From the NCBI RefSeq assembly GCF_017315725.1, contig NZ_JAFLRG010000001.1, positions 186,001 to 250,000 of the forward strand: DNA of 64,000 bases, given 5' to 3'. This DNA is from Trinickia acidisoli (GTDB lineage: Bacteria; Pseudomonadota; Gammaproteobacteria; Burkholderiales; Burkholderiaceae). How positions within the stretch are numbered: the stretch's first letter is position 1; every line of letters starts with the position of its first letter. Both the position numbers and the translations under genes were made by a program. Of the stretch, positions 36,021 to 42,918 are shown piece after piece. The notes below the pieces were generated by a model. That model was not told the origin of the DNA. It saw only the letters and a program-made list of their open reading frames with translations, and did no database searches.

Positions 36021-36473
36021 TTGTGCCACGCGCGGCAGACGAGAACGGCGCGCGAGCGAGCGCCGCGGCAGCAAAGCGGCGGCAGCGTCGAGGCCACCGA
36101 CAACTTTTCCAGCCGAGGCGGGTCGAAACGCATCGGAGCCGCGTTCGAGGCGCACGCGCTCGATTTCTTGCGAAGGCAGCGCATGCGACTGGTGGCGCGC
36201 AATGTCACGTGCCGGGGCGGAGAGATCGATCTGGTCATGCGCGACTGGGACGGCGCGCTCGTCTTCGTCGAAGTGCGCGCGCGGGCCGGCACCCGCTACG
36301 GTGGGGCGGCGGCGAGCATTGGTGTGCATAAGCGGCAGCGCATCCTGCTTGCTGCGCGCTACTTTTTGGCGACGCGCGGGGGCGGCGCGAGCCCGTGCCG
36401 CTTCGATGCGGTGGTATTCGAAGGGAGACGGCTCGTTTGGCTGCGCGATGCGTTTAGGGAGGACGGCAGCTAA
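36021..36473 (+). CDS. YraN/UPF0102 nuclease-like protein
   Basis: A Holliday-junction-resolvase-fold protein of 150 residues. [50 protein letters not shown] contain the Glu, Asp and E-V-R (for E-x-K) of a PD-(D/E)XK site. I chose the TTG at 36021 because relatives begin MCHAR and GGGAAGG lies 7 bases upstream; an ATG at 35982, overlapping the rsmI start on the other strand, would add 13 residues. Function in cells is not firmly known. It heads the yraN-diaA-dolP-cytochrome series. Confidence 0.85.
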   Translation: MCHARQTRTARERAPRQQSGGSVEATDNFSSRGGSKRIGAAFEAHALDFLRRQRMRLVARNVTCRGGEIDLVMRDWDGALVFVEVRARAGTRYGGAAASIGVHKRQRILLAARYFLATRGGGASPCRFDAVVFEGRRLVWLRDAFREDGS

Positions 36474-36559
36474 AACGTGCGAATGCACGTGGCGAGTGGG
36501 GTAAACTTGCGCGCTGACGAACGGCCGCGTATTGGCGGGGCCGGCAGAGTAGAGAACCG

Positions 36560-37147
36560 ATGTCAGTCGAACGAATTCAACAGCATTTTCGCGAAAGCGC
36601 GGCATTGAAACTCGAGGCGCTCGACGCGCTCGCGATGCCGATCGCCGCCGCCATCGATACGATGTTCGGCGCGCTCGCGAACGGCAGCAGGATTTTTGCG
36701 TGCGGCAACGGCGCGGGCGCGGCCGACGCGCAGCGTTTCGCCGCGCAGTTGATCGCGAGTTTCGAGCGCGAGCGACCCAGCTTGCCCGCAATTGCCTTGA
36801 CGGCCGATTCCACGGTGCTGACCGCGTTGAGCGCAGGCGGCGCGTTCGATTCCGTCTACGCCAAGCAGCTTCGCGCGCTGGGGCATGCGGGCGACGTGCT
36901 GCTCGTCGTCGCGGCGGCGGGCTATGAGGCTAATTTGATCGAAGCGGTTGCCGAGGCGCACGAGCGCGAGATGTTCGTGATCGCGCTGACGGGCAACGGC
37001 GGCGGCAGGGTGGGCGAGGCGCTGACCGAAACCGATATCCAGATTTGCGTGCCGTCGCAGCGGGCGGCGCGCGTTCACGAAGTGCACTTGTTGGTTATCC
37101 ACTGCTTGTGCGACGGCATCGATGCCATGTTGCTCGGCGAAGATTGA
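36560..37147 (+). CDS. DiaA/GmhA-like SIS-domain protein with altered active site
   Basis: A 195-residue SIS protein in the position of diaA (between yraN and dolP). DiaA binds DnaA and stimulates initiation; GmhA isomerises sedoheptulose-7-phosphate. The N-terminus SVERIQQHFRESAALKLEAL and C-terminus EVHLLVIHCLCDGIDAMLLGED are highly typical. Three normally conserved sites differ: GNGAGAADAQRFAAQ in place of GNGGSAADAQHFAAE, losing the usual His and Glu metal ligands, and AAAGYEAN in place of STSGNS. Isomerase activity is therefore unlikely; a structural, DiaA-like role remains possible. Confidence 0.85.
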   Translation: MSVERIQQHFRESAALKLEALDALAMPIAAAIDTMFGALANGSRIFACGNGAGAADAQRFAAQLIASFERERPSLPAIALTADSTVLTALSAGGAFDSVYAKQLRALGHAGDVLLVVAAAGYEANLIEAVAEAHEREMFVIALTGNGGGRVGEALTETDIQICVPSQRAARVHEVHLLVIHCLCDGIDAMLLGED

Positions 37148-37167
37148 CTTCGAAAGGGAGTGCGTTG

Positions 37168-37971
37168 ATGAGGGCGAATCGCGTCATGAAGACGCTTGTG
37201 CGGGGCACGCTGGCGGCGGCGACGGCGGCTGCATTGGTGGCGTCGTTGCAAGGATGTGTGCTGGCCGTGGCCGGCGCGGCGGGCGGCGGGGCGCTGATGG
37301 CGACGGACCGGCGCACGCTCGGCACGCAAACGGCCGACCGCGAGATCCAGGTAAAAGCGTACTCGCAGATTGCCGACCAACTAGGTAATACGGCGCATGT
37401 GGACGTGACCGTGTTCAACCGGCGTGTGCTGCTGACGGGTGAAGTGCCGACCGATGCCATGAAGCAGCAGGCGGAACAGACCGCCCGTGGCGTGGGCGAC
37501 GTCGAAGCGATCGTCAACGAGCTCAAGGTTGCGCCGGCCACGGAGTTTTCCGGCCGGGCGAACGATTCGTACCTCGTCGCGCGGGTGAAGACAGCCTTGA
37601 TCGCGGAGAAGGGGCTTTCGGCGAACGACTTCAAGGTTGTGGCCGAGCGCGGGAACATCTATCTGATGGGGCTCGTGACGCAGGACGAGGGGATGCGGGG
37701 CGCCAGCGTGGCGGCCAGCGTGCCGGGTGTGATGCGCGTGGTGAAGGTGTTCCAGTACATCCAACCGGAACAGGCCCAGGCGATGGCGCCGACGGCGTCG
37801 CAGGCGGCCAGCGCGCCGAGTTCGGCGCAGCAGCCGGCGGAAGCCGCGCCGACGGTGGGGGCCGTGCCGATGGGCGGGGGCGTGACGGAGCAGCCGTTGG
37901 ATACGCAGGCGCCGGCACCGGTCAGCAACTCGACGCAGGTGCACCCCGGTAGTAGCGGGCAGGTGCAGTGA
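37168..37971 (+). CDS. BON-domain outer-membrane lipoprotein (DolP/YraP-like)
   Basis: A 267-residue lipoprotein with signal peptide and lipobox LQGC (C30). Two BON domains follow (about 55-120 and 130-200), with TADREIQVKAYSQIADQLG, VTVFNRRVLLTGEVPTDAMK and GNIYLMGLVTQDEGMRGA. A long Ala/Pro/Gln-rich tail from 205 is extra compared with E. coli DolP (191 residues). DolP supports outer-membrane integrity and cell-wall amidase control. The start at 37168 has AAAGGGAG upstream. Its stop touches the cytochrome start, so the two are cotranscribed. Confidence 0.9.
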   Translation: MRANRVMKTLVRGTLAAATAAALVASLQGCVLAVAGAAGGGALMATDRRTLGTQTADREIQVKAYSQIADQLGNTAHVDVTVFNRRVLLTGEVPTDAMKQQAEQTARGVGDVEAIVNELKVAPATEFSGRANDSYLVARVKTALIAEKGLSANDFKVVAERGNIYLMGLVTQDEGMRGASVAASVPGVMRVVKVFQYIQPEQAQAMAPTASQAASAPSSAQQPAEAAPTVGAVPMGGGVTEQPLDTQAPAPVSNSTQVHPGSSGQVQ

Positions 37972-38348
37972 TGGGTGTTGTGCTGCGTAGGGCGTTCGCC
38001 AGGATGGTGGCGAGCGCGGCGGCGATGGCGACGGCGGGGTGGTCTGGGGTGGCTTTGGCCGCTTCGGCTCCGGCTGGGTATCAGATCGCCAAGCAAAACG
38101 CCTGCTTGGGGTGCCACACCGTCGATCGGAAGCTTGTCGGGCCTGCGTTTCGAGACATCGCCGCCAAGTACAAAGGGGATGCGCAGGCCCAGGCCACGCT
38201 CGAGAAGAAGGTTCGGGATGGCGGGGCTGGGGTTTGGGGCGTGATTCCCATGCCTTCTCACCCCAGGATGAGCGATGCGGATATTCATACCGTTGTCGCT
38301 TGGGTGCTGGCGGGGGCGCCGACTTCTGCCGGGGCCGCCGCTAAGTAG
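37971..38348 (+). CDS. Small c-type cytochrome (cytochrome c551/552-like)
   Basis: A 125-residue periplasmic cytochrome. The signal peptide (1-30) is followed by CLGCHTVDRKLVGPAF, with the CXXCH haem site at 45-49, and the distal Met ligand in GVIPMPSHPRMSDAD. This layout is the class I c551/c552 type that donates electrons to oxidases or reductases. The ATG at 37971 overlaps the dolP stop TGA; a GTG three bases upstream is possible. It is the last gene before tRNA-Ala. Confidence 0.93.
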   Translation: MGVVLRRAFARMVASAAAMATAGWSGVALAASAPAGYQIAKQNACLGCHTVDRKLVGPAFRDIAAKYKGDAQAQATLEKKVRDGGAGVWGVIPMPSHPRMSDADIHTVVAWVLAGAPTSAGAAAK

Positions 38349-38422
38349 TTGGGTTCGAACAGGTTTTGATGCTCGGGGGCTTGTCAAACCCCATGCCCCC
38401 GTGCCAGAATTGCTGCTTCGTT

Positions 38423-38498
<76 letters not shown>

Positions 38499-38507
38499 CG
38501 GAATTTG

Positions 38508-38541
38508 AAAGGGCTACAGGAAGGGTTTCCTGTGGCCCTTT
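38508..38541 (+). terminator. Terminator of tRNA-Ala
   Basis: A 15-base stem (AAAGGGCTACAGGAA with TTCCTGTGGCCCTTT, one wobble) around GGGT, then TTGTTTTT. Confidence 0.9.
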
Positions 38542-38734
38542 TTGTTTTTGCGGTCGACGTAGACCAGAAGCAAGGTGTTGCGCGGGGAAAGTAAGGGAGC
38601 GGCGCCGTCGGTCCGAAAGACCGCGCAGTCGCTCAATGTCACGCATGATGACGGTAAGCTCGCGGAGGGCCCCGGCGGGGCGCAGGCCAGAATCGATTCT
38701 GGCCTGAACGAACTAGTGAGAAAGGCGCGACACC

Positions 38735-39919
38735 ATGCTGACCGAAGACCAATTGCAAGCCCTTCTGGTCGATCTCGAATCGGATCGGGTGGAGCGGACC
38801 ACGTCGACAACCAACACCGATAAGTTCTCCCAAGCTGTCTGCGCCTTCGCAAACGATTACCCCAACCATCGGCGGCCGGGATACCTAATCGTCGGCGTTG
38901 ACGATTCCGGCAAACTGTCGGATTTGACCGTCACCGACCAGCTTTTGCAAAACCTCGGAGCATTGCGCTCCGACGGCAATATCCTTCCGATTCCGGCGTT
39001 GTCGGTAGCGCGATTTGAATTCGATGGCGGGCAAGTGGCCGTGGTCGAAGTGCAGCCTTCCGATCTGCCGCCGGTGCGTTACAAGGGGCAAGTCTGGCTG
39101 CGTGTAGGGCCGAGCAAAGCGATTGCCAGCGAACAGGAGGAGCGCATTTTGATGGAGCGGCGAATTGCGAACGCGCGCAGCTTCGACGCTACGCCTGTGT
39201 CCGATGCAGCCGTGGGTGACTTGTCGCTGGCGTTGTTCGAGGCGTACCGGCATGACGTGATCGACCCGGAAGTCATCGCTGCCAATCATCGGCCCGTGGA
39301 GGACCAGTTGGAATCCCTGCGCTTCCTGGACAATCGAGCCAAGCTGCCCACCGTTGCCGGCATCTTGATGTTCGGCAAGAATCCGCGCTATTTCCTTCCC
39401 GGTGCCTATATTCAGTTCTTGCGCCTGCCGGGTACGACGTTGACCGAACGGCCGGACGACCAAGCCGAGATTTCGGGGGACTTGCTGACAGTTCTGCGCG
39501 AACTGGATGCTCGGCTGAAAGCTAACATCCATACGGGCTTGGAGCAGGCGACTGCACTCCGTGAGCGTACCGTCCAGGATTATCCGACGATCGCAGTACG
39601 AGAATTGCTGCTCAATGCCATCATGCATCGTGACTACCAGTCCAACACGCCTGTGCGTTTCTACTGGTTTGCCGACCGAATCGAAATCCAGAGCCCAGGT
39701 GGGCTTTACGGCGAGGTCACCCTCGAAACCCTGACGCAAACCAACAGCTACCGTAATCCGGTCATTGCCGAGTGCATGAAATCGCTGGGCTACGTCAACC
39801 GATTCGGCTATGGTATCCAGCGCGCGCAAAAACTCCTGCAAGATAACGGGAGTGCTCCCGCCGAATTCCAGATCGATGACAAAGTGTTTCTCGCCATCAT
39901 TCGCAGGAAGCAGGTATGA
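38735..39919 (+). CDS. AlbA_2 (Schlafen-type) and GHKL-ATPase domain protein
   Basis: A 394-residue protein. The N-terminal half (about 10-125) is an AlbA_2 nucleic-acid-binding domain (QAVCAFANDYPNHRRPGYLI, VGVDDSGKL, VRYKGQVWLRVGPSKAIAS). The C-terminal half has the HATPase_c_4 pattern AVRELLLNAIMHRDYQSNTP, FADRIEIQSPGGLYGEVTLE and NRFGYGIQRAQKLL. Such proteins are annotated as ATP-binding regulators or RecG-like, and some Schlafen-type relatives act in defence. It is the first gene past the tRNA and overlaps the ParA gene by four bases, so the two products probably act together. Function unproved. Confidence 0.82.
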   Translation: MLTEDQLQALLVDLESDRVERTTSTTNTDKFSQAVCAFANDYPNHRRPGYLIVGVDDSGKLSDLTVTDQLLQNLGALRSDGNILPIPALSVARFEFDGGQVAVVEVQPSDLPPVRYKGQVWLRVGPSKAIASEQEERILMERRIANARSFDATPVSDAAVGDLSLALFEAYRHDVIDPEVIAANHRPVEDQLESLRFLDNRAKLPTVAGILMFGKNPRYFLPGAYIQFLRLPGTTLTERPDDQAEISGDLLTVLRELDARLKANIHTGLEQATALRERTVQDYPTIAVRELLLNAIMHRDYQSNTPVRFYWFADRIEIQSPGGLYGEVTLETLTQTNSYRNPVIAECMKSLGYVNRFGYGIQRAQKLLQDNGSAPAEFQIDDKVFLAIIRRKQV

Positions 39920-40905
39920 AAACAATTGCCTTCTTCAATAACAAGGGTGGCGTCGGCAAGACCTCGTTGGTCTATCACCTGGCTTGGTTGTACGCCGACA
40001 GGGGCATCAAGGTACTGGTCGTGGATCTCGACCCGCAGGCCAACTTGAGCGCGATGTTCCTCGACGATGAACGTTTGGTGGCGCTGTGGGACGATGGCGA
40101 AAAGAGTACGGTCGTCGACAGTCTGCAACCGCTGATCGATCGCACCGGCGATATCGCCGCGCCTCATGTTGAGAAGGTGACCCAAAGGATCGGCCTCGTG
40201 GCGGGTAATCTCGCCTTGTCGCGATTCGAAGATCTGCTATCCGAGAATTGGCCAAAGTGTTTGGGCGGAGACGTGGCAGCGTTTCGTATCATTACTGCCT
40301 TCCATCGCATCATGCATCAGGCTGCGGAAAGTATGCAGGCCGAGCTCATTTTGATCGATGTCGGCCCTAACCTCGGTGCCATCAATCGAGCGGCGTTGAT
40401 CGCTGCGGAGCAAGTGGTTTTGCCCTTGGCGCCGGACTTGTTTTCGCTGCAGGGGCTTCGCAATCTCGGACCTACTCTGCGTGATTGGCGAAAAGGCTGG
40501 CAAAAGCGATTGGGCGAACTACCCGCCAATGCGGGAATCGATACCCCGGCTGGGGAAATGCAGCCTCTTGGCTATGTCGTCATGCAGCATGGCGTGCGTG
40601 ACAGCCGCCCCGTGAAGGCATATCAGCGCTGGATGGATCGTATCCCGGGGGTGTATCGGAATGCAGTGCTGGATAAACCCGTCGCCAAGCCACCGGTGGT
40701 TGAAAAGGATCCGTTCTGCTTGTCGTTGTTGAAGCACTATCGGTCCCTTATGCCCCTGGCGATGGACGCCCATAAACCCATGTTCTTTCTCAAACCCGCT
40801 GATGGGGCGATCGGAGCGCATGTAGAGGCCGTCAGGGCTTGCTACGACGATTTCCTGACATTGGGGAAACGCATTGGTGAGAAGTCGGGGTTTGTTGTGA
40901 GTTGA
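39916..40905 (+). CDS. ParA-family ATPase
   Basis: A 329-residue deviant-Walker ATPase. FFNNKGGVGKTSLVYHLAW at 6-24 is the Walker A with the signature second Lys, VLVVDLDPQANLS is the Walker A' and LILIDVGPNLGAINRAAL is Walker B. No ParB gene or centromere-like repeats follow, so a plasmid-partition role is unlikely. Residues 180-329 are an extended C-terminal region. It overlaps the AlbA_2/ATPase gene (ATGA), forming a two-gene cassette; a defence or signalling use is inferred from that context only. Confidence 0.88.
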   Translation: MKTIAFFNNKGGVGKTSLVYHLAWLYADRGIKVLVVDLDPQANLSAMFLDDERLVALWDDGEKSTVVDSLQPLIDRTGDIAAPHVEKVTQRIGLVAGNLALSRFEDLLSENWPKCLGGDVAAFRIITAFHRIMHQAAESMQAELILIDVGPNLGAINRAALIAAEQVVLPLAPDLFSLQGLRNLGPTLRDWRKGWQKRLGELPANAGIDTPAGEMQPLGYVVMQHGVRDSRPVKAYQRWMDRIPGVYRNAVLDKPVAKPPVVEKDPFCLSLLKHYRSLMPLAMDAHKPMFFLKPADGAIGAHVEAVRACYDDFLTLGKRIGEKSGFVVS

Positions 40906-40950
40906 GGATGGGCGAGTATGTCGTCGCAGAGTAACCGACGGGGTAATCCT

Positions 40951-41217
40951 ATGAGCACACTAACGGTCACCGCGCGGAACCAAGTAACGTTTTGGAAGGA
41001 GGTGATGCAGCACCTTGGCATCAAGCCCGGCGAAACGATCGAGCTGGATTTGCTGCCTGACGGCCGCGTCGAGTTGAGGGCCGTGCACCCCGAAGGTTCT
41101 TTCCGGGATCTGCGCGGTATCCTTAAAAGCAAGACGAACGGCGTTCGATTGAGCATCGAGGAAATCAACGAAGCGATAGCCGAAGCCGGCGCTAAATCCG
41201 GGGCCGGTAACGCATGA
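40951..41217 (+). CDS. AbrB/MazE-type antitoxin
   Basis: An 88-residue swapped-hairpin AbrB DNA-binding protein: STLTVTARNQVTFWKEVMQH, IKPGETIELDLLPDGRVELR. The tail (SIEEINEAIAEAGAKSGAGN) is the usual toxin-binding region of VapB antitoxins. The ATG at 40951 is chosen because homology starts there; an ATG at 40918 is in frame. Its stop overlaps the start of a truncated PIN gene, which shows it once paired with a VapC-type RNase. Confidence 0.85.
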   Translation: MSTLTVTARNQVTFWKEVMQHLGIKPGETIELDLLPDGRVELRAVHPEGSFRDLRGILKSKTNGVRLSIEEINEAIAEAGAKSGAGNA

Positions 41218-41324
41218 AAGGGACTGGTGATACCGACGTCTTGCTTCGAGCTGTCGCTGCTGACGAAATAGGGGCAATCCGCACGGCTAGTCAACATTCG
41301 CATCGGTGCGCATCTTGCCGCTGA
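41214..41324 (+). pseudogene. Truncated PIN-domain (VapC) toxin
   Basis: From the ATG at 41214, overlapping the antitoxin stop, the frame reads GDTDVLLRAVAADE, the N-terminal strand and first catalytic Asp of PIN RNases, then leaves the family pattern and stops after 36 residues. A full VapC is about 130 residues and has three or four acidic residues. The toxin is therefore dead and the antitoxin solitary. Below the length used by most gene finders. Confidence 0.6.
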
Positions 41325-41410
41325 TTATGTCGCGACAGTGAATTCGTCTGCGGCAGTGCTGCGTTTATGGGGGGCGCCTGATAGTCAAGTGGATTATGTT
41401 GATCCCGCGA

Positions 41411-41701
41411 TCAATACCCCGCTTCCTTCTGATGCCGCACAGCCAAGATCGTGACGGTATCGCCGTCGAAGCGATATCGGGCCACGTAACCACTATCCCC
41501 AAAATCGATGGGCCACTCCCGATACTGCTCGGGTAAGTCTTCCACTAGGCGCCCCATTCGAGGATGGCTACCGAGGGCACGCACGCCTTGTCTGATCGCT
41601 TCGCCAGCGCGCCTCGCGGCGTCAGGGTTCTTCGGTTGCAAGAAATGGCGCAGTCGTTGCATGTCCTGGATAGCTGCTGCTGCAAGGATCACTTGTGGCA
41701 T
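41411..41701 (-). CDS. RelE/ParE-family toxin
   Basis: A 96-residue protein of the RelE/ParE fold: AAAAIQDMQRLRHFLQPKNP, a helix with AIRQGVRALGSHPRMGR, and the C-terminal strands YVARYRFDGDTVTILAVRHQKEAG. The Arg-His end (AVRHQKEAGY) fits the toxin group that either cleaves mRNA at the ribosome or blocks gyrase. The start overlaps the antitoxin gene end by 13 bases, the common antitoxin-first order. Appears intact. Confidence 0.9.
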   Translation of the reverse strand: MPQVILAAAAIQDMQRLRHFLQPKNPDAARRAGEAIRQGVRALGSHPRMGRLVEDLPEQYREWPIDFGDSGYVARYRFDGDTVTILAVRHQKEAGY

Positions 41702-41967
41702 TCGGGCGCCGGCAGTTCGTTTTCAGTGCCCCAACTCGCAAGCCACTTATCTACTTCGTCTGCGGTCGCGTGTAGGCCTGTCGCTTGAAACTCGTCCCAC
41801 GCTTTGAGCGTATCGTGGTTCAACGTCTCCCGCTTTTCCTCGCGCACGACGTACTGCTCGATGGCTTCACGCATGATCCAGTGCGGGGTGCGCCGGCGCG
41901 CTTCAGCCAGGTGTTGTATCCGACCTTTCAGTTCGTCATCGAGCTTGATCGATGTCGCTGTCGTCAT
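41689..41967 (-). CDS. Ribbon-helix-helix (RelB/CopG-type) antitoxin
   Basis: A 92-residue antitoxin. TATSIKLDDELKGRIQHLAEAR is the RHH DNA-binding strand and first helix, and RTPHWIMREAIEQYVVREEK the second; the C-terminal half (ATGLHATADEVDKWLASWGT) would wrap the RelE partner. The start at 41967 is supported by GGAGATCGG about 5 bases upstream and by the RHH fold beginning there; the longer open frame is fused to an IS66 relic. The pair is probably self-repressed. Confidence 0.88.
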   Translation of the reverse strand: MTTATSIKLDDELKGRIQHLAEARRRTPHWIMREAIEQYVVREEKRETLNHDTLKAWDEFQATGLHATADEVDKWLASWGTENELPAPECHK

Positions 41968-42065
41968 GATCCGATCTCCGTAGCAAAAGGTAATACCTTG
42001 GGCTACTATAAATTTGATCGCTGCGGAGGTCAATGTGGCGCCGATATTACGCGCCGGGAGGTTGT

Positions 42066-42605
42066 CTCCCAACGCTTCGACCATCGCCTTCACGAGAGTG
42101 CCATCGTGTGCGGCGCATTCGAGCTGCAGCGTCACGCCGTTGGGCAACTGCGCCGATAGCCGCGCCGGCGTCGCTGTCTTCCCCGGTTCGTATCCGTGCG
42201 ACGATCGCCGCACGCTCACCGGCTCGGGGTTCGTGCGCACCGGCGCCACTTCGTTGATCGCGACGACCGGCACGAATGCCGATGGCAACGCCTCGACGCT
42301 TACCGTCGCAGCAGCGGCATTCGCGCGTTCGCGCAATTGAATCCACTTATGCAGTTGGTTCGCGTTCCGCCAGCCTTCAACGCCAGTCCGGCAATTGACG
42401 CGCCCGGCTGCAGGCAGGCTTCAATCAGCTTGCGCTTACCTTCGGCGTCAAACTTGCGCTTGCCCGCCGCGGTCACGCTGGTCACCCGCAGCGGAAGGAA
42501 ATCAACTTCGTTCTGTGTTGCGGTTGCGTCCGCAAGTTGTAGTTGCGGACGCAAGCCTGCGCTCGTTCAGCTTCCGATTCTAGGTGCGCTTAAATTCGCG
42601 CTTAC
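42066..42605 (-). mobile_element. IS66-family remnant: frameshifted tnpA with one terminal repeat
   Basis: In one frame 42485-42370 gives KRKFDAEGKRKLIEACLQPG and ASIAGLALKAGG; a one-base loss near 42369 shifts to a second frame with NQLHKWIQLRERANAA, then FVPVVAINEV and SAQLPNGVTLQLEC. Together these are the IS66 accessory protein TnpA. Similarity ends near 42066, where the RHH antitoxin promoter region begins. At 42605-42583, GTAAGCGCGAATTTAAGCGC on the minus strand looks like an IS66 terminal repeat (GTAAGCG...). tnpB and tnpC are absent. Confidence 0.75.
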
Positions 42606-42918
42606 GCGAGATCGAGCGTTGGGCATTTTTACACACCGCCCCTTATTCCGGACGACTCGCTAGCTCAAGGTAACCCGCAGTGGAAAAATCTTGGCATATT
42701 GGCTTAGAGGAGACACGAGGCAGAAGCGACTGGCACACGGACTCGCCTGGGCGTTCGCCACGATCGCGTGCCGTGTGCGTTTCAAGTGCCCCCCCAGGGC
42801 GACCGTCACGGTTGCCGTTGCGACGGTCGCTGTAATTGCAGGCACAGCAACCGTCGACGTGGCATCAGTCGGAGTTGTGACTAGCTCGGGTGAAACCGTA
42901 TTTCCAATATCTTGTTGA
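42606..42918. other. Spacer between IS66 remnant and the Res gene
   Basis: 313 bases with no supported gene. A plus-strand frame at 42691-42918 has a hydrophobic stretch but no ribosome site or relatives I recognise. Confidence 0.4.

Noticed and set aside
39916..40905. Plasmid partition locus
   Set aside because: No ParB gene, centromere-like repeats or replication gene adjoin the ParA gene.
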